This document shows, piece by piece, positions 43,412 through 51,504 of a stretch of DNA of 64,000 nt. Each line of letters starts with the position of its first letter. Position 1 is the first letter of the stretch. The notes below the pieces were generated by a model, which was given only the letters and a program-made list of their open reading frames with translations, was not told the origin of the DNA and searched no databases. The DNA lies in the NCBI GenBank assembly GCA_051660685.1, contig JBOFQB010000093.1:1-64000 (forward strand), read 5' to 3'. Made by a program: the position numbers and the translations under genes. The DNA is from JAVBSX01 sp051660685 (lineage in GTDB: Bacteria; Planctomycetota; Planctomycetia; Pirellulales; Thermoguttaceae).

Positions 43412-44382
43412 TGAGCAAAAAGGAACATGTAAGATTGCCGGAATCGGCCCGGGATGTTTTGATTTCGCTGAATCCTAAAGCGGGGCGGAAATCTCCGCGA
43501 GAACGGGGAGAAGAATTGCGGGATCGTCTGATTGCAAAAGGTTTTAAGGTCAAATTGGGGACTGATTTGGCGGAATTGACGGAAGAGGCGAAGGAGCTTC
43601 ATCAATCGGGGCGATTGCGGGCGTTGATTGGAGTTGGGGGGGACGGAACAGCAGCCGAATTGGTCAATCGAACGGAACCGGGAACGCCGATTGCGCTTTT
43701 AGCAGCAGGAACGGCGAATTTGCTCTCGAAACATTTTCGTTGGGGGGGGACCCCTGAACGGTTGTCCAACGTTATTGAAGAGGGTCGGTTGTTGACGTTG
43801 GATGCTGGTCGAGCGTCAGGACGGTTGTTTCTCGTCATGATCGGTTGCGGTTTTGACGCGTACACGGTTCAACAGGTTCACACTCAACGGGAAGAGAATT
43901 ACCGAAAAGGAGCGAAACGAGGAGCCCATATCAGTTATTTGTCGTACATGAAACCGCTTTGGAACGCCTTTTTTGGATACAAGTTCCCCAAAATGCGGAT
44001 TGAGGTGTTTGAGAATCACTCAGAAGAACCTCATTCAATTCACGAAAATGCGTGTTGGTCCTTTATTTTTAACCTGAATCGATATGGTTGGGGGATTCCT
44101 CTTGCGCCGGGCGCAAAAGGAACAGACGGTCGTCTTGATTTGTGTATGATGAAAAAGGGTTCCATCTTTCACGGACTCAAATACACGGCATTTGCGCAAT
44201 GTTTCGGATTGCATCGTCGACTCTCGGACGTTACAATTCAGCAAGGAAAACGGTTCAGGATTACGTCAGATGAACCAGTCCCTTATCAATTGGACGGGGA
44301 CCCGGGCGGGGTTTTGCCGGTTGACATCGAAGTTGTCGAGCAACGATTGACGCTGATTGTTCCTGAAAATGCCCGATCCTAA
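43408..44382 (+). CDS. Diacylglycerol kinase-family lipid kinase
   Basis: A 324-residue protein with a DAGK catalytic domain (YegS/DgkB/LCB5 type) that phosphorylates a lipid hydroxyl with ATP. The nucleotide motif GVGGDGTAAELVNR is followed by PIALLAAGTANLLSKHF, the family's second glycine-rich signature. NPKAGRKSPRERGEELRDRL is the first strand-loop. The C-terminal beta-sandwich ends with PYQLDGDPGGVLPVDIEV, matching the conserved DGE/DGD motif. The start (tandem ATG at 43408/43411) overlaps the ybaB stop, so translation is coupled. Candidate substrates are diacylglycerol, undecaprenol or sphingoid bases. Confidence 0.9.
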   Translation: MMSKKEHVRLPESARDVLISLNPKAGRKSPRERGEELRDRLIAKGFKVKLGTDLAELTEEAKELHQSGRLRALIGVGGDGTAAELVNRTEPGTPIALLAAGTANLLSKHFRWGGTPERLSNVIEEGRLLTLDAGRASGRLFLVMIGCGFDAYTVQQVHTQREENYRKGAKRGAHISYLSYMKPLWNAFFGYKFPKMRIEVFENHSEEPHSIHENACWSFIFNLNRYGWGIPLAPGAKGTDGRLDLCMMKKGSIFHGLKYTAFAQCFGLHRRLSDVTIQQGKRFRITSDEPVPYQLDGDPGGVLPVDIEVVEQRLTLIVPENARS

Positions 44383-44398
44383 CCCGTTTGTTGGACGT

Positions 44399-44683
44399 TT
44401 AGGCACGTCGTGTTCTTGTACGCCGTTTCTTGGTCGCGCTCCATTCTTTGGTCAAGGTTTCAAACACTTCGGGTGATTCATACCTGACAATACCGTGATG
44501 TTCGGGCATAGGACCGATCAAACCGCGTAAAACGGGACAACCGCGAATACTCAGGTCCGCGCTGCAATCGTCAACGCCAATTTGCAAGTGTCGTTTGAGT
44601 ATCTCCTCTTCGGAGTGATAGTCGCGGATTTTCAATTCGTCGTCCGTTCCCCGGGTTACAACACGAAAAGTCTCTCGTTTCAT
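44399..44683 (-). CDS. Small conserved-looking protein of unknown function
   Basis: A 94-residue protein: a short beta start (MKRETFRVVTRGTDD), an acidic helix (YHSEEEILKRHLQIG), a segment with two cysteines (DDCSADLSIRGCPVLRG) and a strongly basic tail (KKRRTRTRRA). The tail suggests nucleic-acid or ribosome contact. I recognise no family. Codon usage and the intact frame next to the lipid kinase stop codon (convergent, 16 bases) favour a real gene. The start at 44683 is preferred over 44728. Tandem TTTGAC-type repeats lie upstream. Confidence 0.6.
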   Translation of the reverse strand: MKRETFRVVTRGTDDELKIRDYHSEEEILKRHLQIGVDDCSADLSIRGCPVLRGLIGPMPEHHGIVRYESPEVFETLTKEWSATKKRRTRTRRA

Positions 44684-44763
44684 AGTATTTGACCTAAATA
44701 GCGGTTTCCAGAAAATTGGGCAGTTCAATCGGTCGGTTCAGAAGAGCCGATTTGAATCGGACC

Positions 44764-44812
44764 GTCTTTGACATATCGTCTTTTGACGTGTCTTTGTCGC
44801 ATCTTTTGACAT
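44764..44812 (-). promoter_or_regulatory. Tandem GTCTTTTGACRT boxes
   Basis: Four units in a row on the plus strand: GTCTTTGACAT, GTCTTTTGACGT, GTCTTTGTCGC and ATCTTTTGACAT, starting at 44764, 44778, 44790 and 44801. They lie 80-130 bases upstream of the 94-residue gene. They look like a multi-site operator or a short tandem repeat. Confidence 0.4.
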
Positions 44813-45316
44813 CTGACAAAACTTGATACCTTACACCCCGAATACTTTCACCTATCCTTTCTTTCGTCCTGATTGCAAAAAGAATTTGAGGAAAAAACGA
44901 GTTACCTCTACAATTGCAACAAGGCGCATGATGCACAACAACCTCAGAATAGGTATATTCCTAATGATCTCGGTTCAACAATGATCCGAATTCAACCTTT
45001 CAAGGGACGTGACGGGATAATGAAAATTTTCAAGACCAGATGAGTGCAAAGGACGTAATGGTGTTTATGCTTTAGAGCTGCCTGATAATCATCAAACTTT
45101 TACTGACTGCTATATTCGTCAATTTAGCGGAATTTTTTAAGATTTTTCAAAAAAATAACAGGACGTGACCTAACCCAAAAGTGTCAATTTGACATATCAT
45201 AGGTGTGGAGCGGGGAGATGGTGCTCTTTTTTAGGAGGGTCCTCAATCTGCAACACCAGCAAAGGTACGTCTCAGTCATATGCCGCAACGTTTAAGAATC
45301 ACGAAAGGATCGTCCC
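44813..45316. other. Gene-poor intergenic region
   Basis: No supported gene or RNA. GGACGTGAC occurs near 45006 and again near 45163. A small stem AGGAGGGTCCT lies near 45233. AAAGGA at about 45304 serves as ribosome-binding site for the next gene. Confidence 0.4.
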
Positions 45317-46624
45317 ATGTCTATTTTTTCCACGTTTTATGTTCAGAAGGGGAATACTGATGTCCCCAGGAATTTTGGTCGAATGATTCGAAACAGTTTT
45401 ACCTATTTTTTATTTTTCCTTTTATGCCTTGTTGTTTCTCTCTCCTTTGGTGTTGATCGCGTTGTTGCACAAGAGAAGAAAAATGGGAACATTATTGAGT
45501 TTCTCGGGGTATTAGACCGGGAACAAGCTCAAGAAGTTGTGCTCGAAGAAGGGTGTATTCTGGTTCCTCTGAAACTGAGGAGCGGAAATGCTCAGAGTGA
45601 GAACCTCTATTATTTTCGGTTGAACCAACTTTCTTCCCTTGAAGTCGAACTTTTGCATGATGCTGCAAATGGAGATTGGAACCAGTTTGATCTGTTCCGC
45701 GCAGCGTTGATCGCAGAAGGTCATGTGTTGCCCGAAATTACTCAATGTGAAGAGCGATTTCAGCAGGTCGTCGTTTCTGTTCGAGCACAACTCGCACAGA
45801 ATGTATCATTGCGCAACAATGGTGGAGATGCGGCGAAAGTCGTTTTTGAAACGCTTCACAAAGAATTGTTGATTGGGGAATATGACATCAACGTCACAGA
45901 TCCCTTGCGAGTGATTACAACGGGGGACTACAACTGTGTGAGTGCAACGGTCTTGTACAATGCTCTTGCTCAGAGATGCGGTCTCAAGGTTTGCGGTTTG
46001 GAAACAGCCGGACACGTTTTGAGTCGCGCGAAGTATGCTTCGCAATTTGTCGACCTTGAAACAACTTGTCCGAACTGGTTTTCGTTGAAAAGTGAAAAAG
46101 AAAAAAAGGCAAGAATTGAAGATCGGGTTCAAACGGCCAAACCGAACCTGAATGAGGGTTCGGGCGAAAAAACCTTGCTCGAAGAGAGAATCGTCCGCGA
46201 AATCTCTGACGTCCAGTTGATTGCAACCGTTTATTACAATCAAGGTTTCGATCATTGGCAACATGAGCAGTTTGCAGAGTCCATTGTCGATAATGTTAAG
46301 GCCCTGTACTTGGACCCTGAGAATGAAACAATTTGGGGGAATCTGGTTGGTGCAATCAACAACCTTGCAATCAACTTTGCGTCCAAACATCACCAATATG
46401 ATCTTGCAGCCGGATTGCTGGAGCAGATTGAGGTGTTGGAACCGAATTTTGCTTCATTGAAAGGAAATCAACTTCACATTTACTATTCCTGGATCAAATC
46501 CTTGAGCGGAGAAGGTCGAATTTCTGAAGCCGAACAGGTTTATCAAGAAGCCGAACAACATCTCCCGGGGAATGTTGAGTTGAGCACACTCATGCAGTCC
46601 GTTCAGCGTATGAAGCTCAAGTAA
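45317..46624 (+). CDS. Exported transglutaminase-like/TPR protein (SirB1-type)
   Basis: A 435-residue protein. A hydrophobic segment (FTYFLFFLLCLVVSLSFG) acts as signal peptide or anchor. The middle domain has a transglutaminase-like triad: Cys 207 in GDYNCVSATVLYNAL, His 233 in ETAGHVLSR and Asp 246 in QFVDLETT. This layout matches the SirB1/Transglut_core2 group, which is often non-proteolytic. From about residue 305 come TPR-like repeats (YYNQGFDHWQHEQFAESIVDN in part, AAGLLEQIEVLEPNFA, AEQVYQEAEQHLPGNVEL). AAAGGA lies 8 bases upstream of ATG 45317; ATG 45383 would give a more conventional signal peptide. A strong terminator follows. Confidence 0.8.
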   Translation: MSIFSTFYVQKGNTDVPRNFGRMIRNSFTYFLFFLLCLVVSLSFGVDRVVAQEKKNGNIIEFLGVLDREQAQEVVLEEGCILVPLKLRSGNAQSENLYYFRLNQLSSLEVELLHDAANGDWNQFDLFRAALIAEGHVLPEITQCEERFQQVVVSVRAQLAQNVSLRNNGGDAAKVVFETLHKELLIGEYDINVTDPLRVITTGDYNCVSATVLYNALAQRCGLKVCGLETAGHVLSRAKYASQFVDLETTCPNWFSLKSEKEKKARIEDRVQTAKPNLNEGSGEKTLLEERIVREISDVQLIATVYYNQGFDHWQHEQFAESIVDNVKALYLDPENETIWGNLVGAINNLAINFASKHHQYDLAAGLLEQIEVLEPNFASLKGNQLHIYYSWIKSLSGEGRISEAEQVYQEAEQHLPGNVELSTLMQSVQRMKLK

Positions 46625-46707
46625 AAGAACAAACTCTGTTCAGGAAGAGCAAGATGTAAGGAGGGCGGACGACGGATCGACGTTAAAGACAGATGAAAAG
46701 CGGTTGA

Positions 46708-46751
46708 GTCGGACACGATGTTTTCCAAAATGTCGTGTCTGACTTTTTTTT
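46708..46751 (+). terminator. Rho-independent terminator
   Basis: GTCGGACACGA (46708-46718) pairs with TCGTGTCTGAC (46733-46743) with one G-T pair. The stem can continue through TGTTTT/AAAATG, and eight T residues follow. It lies 84 bases after the transglutaminase/TPR gene and before the convergent gene's stop codon. Confidence 0.88.
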
Positions 46752-46818
46752 GTCGTTCTTTTTGTCACATTCTTTTGTGCCAACTTTTGGGGGAGAGTTT
46801 TTACGTCTTTGACTCGGG

Positions 46819-49800
46819 TTATTTTGAACCGAAAAACCAACGACGAATTCGTCCGAACCAGGTTGTTGGTTCGGTCAAAGAAATCGGGGTTGCGGTTTCC
46901 TTTGACTCGACCGGTTTCGCAACGGAACCGGCAAGAGGGGGCGCAGGTTCTGAACGCTGAGGAGCTGGAATGAGGGTAAGCCATTTTTTTGATTCGGGGG
47001 GAACCTGACTCATTTCTTCCAACAGGAGTTGGGGCCAAAAACTTTCCAAAAGGTTCAGAGCATCCGAGAAACGGTCATTTGCTTGTCGAAAACGGACAAC
47101 GCTAATGAGTCGCATAAGTTCCAGACGTTCCTGTTCTGAAAAGGAGAGTCGTTCCATTTGGACATCATCAATCCAGACTGTTCCTGCTCCTTGGAGTTCA
47201 AAACGGATTGCGAGATCACTCAGCTCTTCAAGTGGTAATTGTGTAAAAGGGACTCGGATGTTGCGCCAATGAACACCTTCAACGGGAGAAGATCGTTGTA
47301 TCTCGGTTAAGAAGGTTTCATTCAAAGCGGCTGTTTTCAAAAAGGGTTCCCCCTTATGTTTTGCAAGCAGACTTAACCTAAGAGGAAGGTTCACAGTATT
47401 TTCGGGAATACCAATCCAAAGACTCAGCAAAAGACGACCGGTTGGAGGAGCTTGAAAACAGTTGCTGAGAACGATTCCAGTTTCCCCAGAACTGCACAGT
47501 TTTAAGCTGTTTTGACCTTCCATTTTATGTTGAGAGTCCAAACAGGCCAAAAAACTGTCTGAGTTGTACAACGTCCAACCGGGAATGACCGAAGAGGGCG
47601 ATTTCGTGATCGGATTCATTCCGTCCTTGAATTGCCCAACCTGTTGTTGCAATTGGTGTTCGTTCGACAAATCCGCTTCTTTCGGCGACATGTGCCGTTC
47701 TTTGGACGACATCCGCTGTTCATTCAGCGAGACTTGGTGTTTATCAAGAGACCCTTGTTGCTCATTAAGTGAGGTGTTTTTGAGCGAAATCAATCCTTTG
47801 GGAGACTCAAAGTTGGGATTAACCAAATCAGTACAAGTAAAACGATGTTGGGCTGCTTTCGTCAAAAGGTCGATTTGAGCATTTAATTTTCCGCGATCAC
47901 CGCAAATACTCTCAGGACGTTGAACAATGACCTGAGTTGGAATTGCTTGGGAATCACTCAATCGGACTCCGACCATATCATAGGGTTCCAGAGAAATACG
48001 CCAGATTAACTCTTTTTCGGATGAAAGAGGTTGGGGAAAGACCCGATTGCATGTCAGATTTTGCAGTTGAGCAATTGTGTTCGTCGCAAAATGCGTCTGG
48101 ACCTCGACATGAAAGGGAGCACTGTTGATCCAATAAACATAAGTTCCCCGTTCTGTTTGGAGAAAACGGACAGTAACCGGCTGAATCGAGCTGTTATTGT
48201 CAGGTAAAAAGGTTTGAAAAGATTCTGGGGGTAGTGCTCGGAAAACAGAGAGCAGACTGAAAAGCGATTCGTCATAATGAGGTGAAAACCGGACACCTCC
48301 CTCAAAAAAGACAGGTTGATCCTTGATCGCCAATTGCTCGATATACGGTTTGCGATGTTGGACACCCCCTGAAATTGTTTGTAAGGTGAATCGAGTTCCA
48401 ATCGGCTCATAAGGGATACTGGATTCAAAAGAAGGAATCAATAACTCCTTGCCCGGTTTGTAAAACAATGTACCTGTTCTCAATGAGTGTTGTGTAAATA
48501 CAGCCCCTTCTCCTGCTTGTAACATTTCCTGTTGAATACTCCAATCCCCCAATTGAGAAGCGGGAATGATTTGTCGCGGTTGCAAGAACACGAGAGAGGA
48601 ATCCTGTCCCAACTGTTCCATGTCAAAACCAAGTGAGAGCAATGTCTGAGTCAACGAATTCTTTCGAGTCAATGTCGGATAATATTCGGCGGAAATGGAC
48701 GGACTGTCCAACATCGTTGCTCCTGCAAGATAGAGCAGGAATCGGGGATTTTTTCGGGCAAGTCGTTGCGAAAGTTGCTGATAAAAACGGGTTACAATGC
48801 CCGCTCTCCAACGAATCCAAGTTTCGTAGTGTTCTCCTTGTAAAAAATTCCAACGTTCCCGAAATCGATCAGGACCTGAAAAAAACGGCAATTTGACATT
48901 GGTCTCTTGTTCAAATCGCCCTATTGTTTCATCATCCAAACCCCAACACGGTTCAGCAAGTTGCGCAAACCCCTTTGAGGAAAGTTGAATTGCAATTCCG
49001 CCCAATGAAGAATGTTGACCATATTGATTCAGTATCCGATCAACTTGTTCAAATACGACTTTTTGAATGTCAGGATGCAGCAAATTGTAATCGGGTCCTG
49101 TCCGAGGTCGTTCATCCGCCAAATACAGACCATTTGGTCCAACCCAACGTAAACCGCGTGTTCCAACAGGCAAGGAGGATTGCAACTGAATTCGAAGGTC
49201 CACTTGCTCCATTGGACGGTCAAACCCAATTGCCGGAATGAACGCTAATCCTTCCCGGTCAAATAGATTGGCAAGATATTCAACACCGTCTGAACCGTTG
49301 ACAAGAGAACGGTTGAGGACAGAACCATTTGGAACAGGGCTGTTTGTGAGAGCATCACTTGGAACAGGGTTATTTGTAAGAGAGCTGTTTGAAACAGGGC
49401 TGTTTGAAATAGGATCGTTCGTAAAAGGACTGTCGGTCAAAAAAGTTGATTGCCCAGAATCGGTTATGTTGCGTTCTTCCTGTCGATTGGATTCAACAGC
49501 AACAAGACCAAACGACAAATCATCAAACAGTGCTTGTCCTTCTGAACAAATCGAAATCATTGCCCCTCCATATCCAACCATTTGCAAGTATTCGGTCAGT
49601 CGGTCCCCCCCCTCACAAAATCGGTCCCAATGATTCCTTACAAGATTCCCAACTGTCCGGTCAACAAACAGTTCCTTTTGTCCATTTTCTACATCACCTG
49701 AAAACATGAAGAGACAATCAGGACGATGTAGATAGGCTGCAAAAAGACGGGATGCCGGGTTTGGAAACGATTTGGGCAATTTGGCAATAATCCGGGAAAT

Positions 49801-50955
49801 CCGGATTTTGCCGAAAATAGCAGGTCGCCGATCCTGACGATTCGTCACGACGATCATCGGATTGGATGTTTTCGGCCAAAAAACGGCTCGAAAGAGAGAA
49901 ATCTGAGCAGGACGATCTTCGCGGACCACTTCCTGCGCAACGTCAATGCCGCTTTCTAGGGTTTTCAGACATAGAACCCCTTGATGATTGGGTTCCCAAA
50001 TGTTGATTCCAAATGTTTGGGGGCTATCTGCAAGATACTCAACTTCCAACAAATAGGGTTGGTTGGGTTGAGGAAGAGGAACGGAAAATGATTCCCAAGA
50101 AATCGCTTTTTTTTCTCCATTTGGACGAAGTTTGGCAAAAACACCGAGTCCCTCTTCATGTCGGAGCAAATCACCACTTCCTAACGGACCTTTCCAAAGA
50201 GCTGGAATGTGTCGTCCTGTTTTGTTGAGGAACGCCAATTTGGCAAACGGGCTCCACCATTCTGGATTGCTCGGATCAATAATGATTATCGGTTCTGTTG
50301 GAAGAAAACCAACAAACTGTAATCCTGTATCCCGATTTTGATCGTACTTTGTCTGACGGACTTCACCTTCTGTTTGCAAAACCGATCCAGTCTGGAGAAT
50401 CGGATTCACAACGGGGAATGGTATGCCGAAACCGGCATGAGCGGTCACATCAACGTTTTGCAGATGTCTTGCATGACGCGACTCGGCCTGTTTAATGTTG
50501 GAAATTTCAAATTGGCCCGAATATAAAGTCCCGAAAAAATTCCGGTTCGAGATCACTTCTGAAATTTTTGGGACAGTTCCTGATCTTTCCTGAACGGACG
50601 CTGAAGTAGGCTGCTCCGTTTTCAAGAGGAGTGCTTCCTCGTTTTCACAACCTATTTCACGATTTGCATCATTACTCGTTTCATCACTTGTTTCATCACT
50701 TATGACACAGTTTGCATCATTGTTTGTTTCGCTGTTGACCGCAATGTTCGAATCAACCGAAAAGTCCAGACGTTCTTCACCCCGACTCAACAAGGTCGTC
50801 AGTATCACCAGAATCAACAACAGCGGACATAAACGCCCTATTGTTTTGCTAATGATTATCGATTGAATGGAGAAATCAGCGTTGCACAGTCTCAATAATC
50901 GGAATCTGCAAACCGTTTTCAACCAATTCAATTGTTGGAGCAAATCAGGAAACAT
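46819..50955 (-). CDS. Very large exported protein with glycosidase-like TIM barrel
   Basis: A 1378-residue protein with a hydrophobic signal/anchor near 38-58 (RLCPLLLILVILTTLLS) and then an acidic Asn/Asp/Glu-rich linker. A central region of about 555-760 resembles family-10-like glycosyl hydrolase barrels (GLAFIPAIGFDRPMEQVDL, GLRWVGPNGLYLADERP, HYETWIRWRAGIVTRFYQQL). Two low-complexity tandem tracts occur: NSPVPN/SNSSLTN units at about 508-551 and SLNEQ/SSKERH units at about 1056-1098. A carbohydrate-binding-like beta sandwich lies near 1110-1250 (GWTLYNSDSFLACLD, GTVWIDDVQMERL). A likely cell-surface protein acting on glycans; catalytic residues are not identified. No ribosome-binding site supports the ATG at 50955, which may not be the true start. 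Confidence 0.7.
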   Translation of the reverse strand: MFPDLLQQLNWLKTVCRFRLLRLCNADFSIQSIIISKTIGRLCPLLLILVILTTLLSRGEERLDFSVDSNIAVNSETNNDANCVISDETSDETSNDANREIGCENEEALLLKTEQPTSASVQERSGTVPKISEVISNRNFFGTLYSGQFEISNIKQAESRHARHLQNVDVTAHAGFGIPFPVVNPILQTGSVLQTEGEVRQTKYDQNRDTGLQFVGFLPTEPIIIIDPSNPEWWSPFAKLAFLNKTGRHIPALWKGPLGSGDLLRHEEGLGVFAKLRPNGEKKAISWESFSVPLPQPNQPYLLEVEYLADSPQTFGINIWEPNHQGVLCLKTLESGIDVAQEVVREDRPAQISLFRAVFWPKTSNPMIVVTNRQDRRPAIFGKIRISRIIAKLPKSFPNPASRLFAAYLHRPDCLFMFSGDVENGQKELFVDRTVGNLVRNHWDRFCEGGDRLTEYLQMVGYGGAMISICSEGQALFDDLSFGLVAVESNRQEERNITDSGQSTFLTDSPFTNDPISNSPVSNSSLTNNPVPSDALTNSPVPNGSVLNRSLVNGSDGVEYLANLFDREGLAFIPAIGFDRPMEQVDLRIQLQSSLPVGTRGLRWVGPNGLYLADERPRTGPDYNLLHPDIQKVVFEQVDRILNQYGQHSSLGGIAIQLSSKGFAQLAEPCWGLDDETIGRFEQETNVKLPFFSGPDRFRERWNFLQGEHYETWIRWRAGIVTRFYQQLSQRLARKNPRFLLYLAGATMLDSPSISAEYYPTLTRKNSLTQTLLSLGFDMEQLGQDSSLVFLQPRQIIPASQLGDWSIQQEMLQAGEGAVFTQHSLRTGTLFYKPGKELLIPSFESSIPYEPIGTRFTLQTISGGVQHRKPYIEQLAIKDQPVFFEGGVRFSPHYDESLFSLLSVFRALPPESFQTFLPDNNSSIQPVTVRFLQTERGTYVYWINSAPFHVEVQTHFATNTIAQLQNLTCNRVFPQPLSSEKELIWRISLEPYDMVGVRLSDSQAIPTQVIVQRPESICGDRGKLNAQIDLLTKAAQHRFTCTDLVNPNFESPKGLISLKNTSLNEQQGSLDKHQVSLNEQRMSSKERHMSPKEADLSNEHQLQQQVGQFKDGMNPITKSPSSVIPGWTLYNSDSFLACLDSQHKMEGQNSLKLCSSGETGIVLSNCFQAPPTGRLLLSLWIGIPENTVNLPLRLSLLAKHKGEPFLKTAALNETFLTEIQRSSPVEGVHWRNIRVPFTQLPLEELSDLAIRFELQGAGTVWIDDVQMERLSFSEQERLELMRLISVVRFRQANDRFSDALNLLESFWPQLLLEEMSQVPPESKKWLTLIPAPQRSEPAPPLAGSVAKPVESKETATPISLTEPTTWFGRIRRWFFGSK

Positions 50956-51274
50956 TCAAGCAGGAAAAAAATGAAATCGGGGACAAACGCCGGATTCTAC
51001 AAAACCTGTTCTGTTGTGACCAGACCAAATTCCCAACGCTCTATTTTACACATTTTACTTGTTTTCACTTTTTGCTCAAAAAAAACTGTCAACTCTGGAC
51101 AACGGTCAACTCAGAACAACAGCGAAGTCCTTAATGAGCGAAGTATTTCAAACAGCGACACAAGGAACGCTGAGATTTGGCTGCTTTGTGAAATGATGCT
51201 CAATGACGGATTATGATGATTCTATGAATTTGCCTTTTTCTTGATTACTTACAAAAAAATGGTCCCCCCCTTTC

Positions 51275-51303
51275 TTGACAGGTTGGGATAAAACGTTTAC
51301 GCT
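51275..51303 (+). promoter_or_regulatory. Candidate carB promoter
   Basis: A perfect TTGACA (51275-51280), 17 bases, then TACGCT (51298-51303), a weak -10. Transcription from it would give a leader of about 195 bases containing the stem-loops at 51324-51406. Confidence 0.4.
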
Positions 51304-51323
51304 GTAGAAGTTTTTGTAAAGGA

Positions 51324-51406
51324 CTCGAACAATAACGGGGACGTACTATACTCGGGACGGTTCGAGATTTCCGACGCTGAACTCGCCGAGTCTTGCAACG
51401 CAAGAC
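51324..51406 (+). other. Stem-loops in the carB leader
   Basis: CTCGAAC (51324-51330) pairs with GTTCGAG (51360-51366) around a 29-base loop, and GTCTTGC-AAC-GCAAGAC (51390-51406) forms a perfect 7-bp hairpin. No T-run follows, so this is not a simple terminator. The rest of 50956-51504 shows no supported gene. Confidence 0.45.
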
Positions 51407-51504
51407 ATTTGCGAAAAGGTGAAGTGACTTTCGATACCGACTTTGGTAGACCCTTACCTATTACCCTCCTTCCTATTCATTCCATACTCAGATTCTTTAC
51501 TCCA

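Noticed and set aside
44694..44936. 80-residue minus-strand ORF
   Set aside because: Part of it is the translated tandem GTCTTTTGAC boxes, and it lacks a ribosome-binding site and any family signature.
45189..45386. 65-residue ORF and a TTGACA near 45189
   Set aside because: The ORF overlaps the next gene out of frame. The TTGACA has no -10 at suitable spacing.
50932..51216. 94-residue plus-strand ORF between the giant protein gene and carB
   Set aside because: It overlaps the start of the divergent gene, has no family signature and irregular composition.
51300..51420. Possible tRNA (GGTTCGAGATTTCC resembles a T-arm)
   Set aside because: No acceptor stem, D-arm or anticodon arm could be assembled around it.
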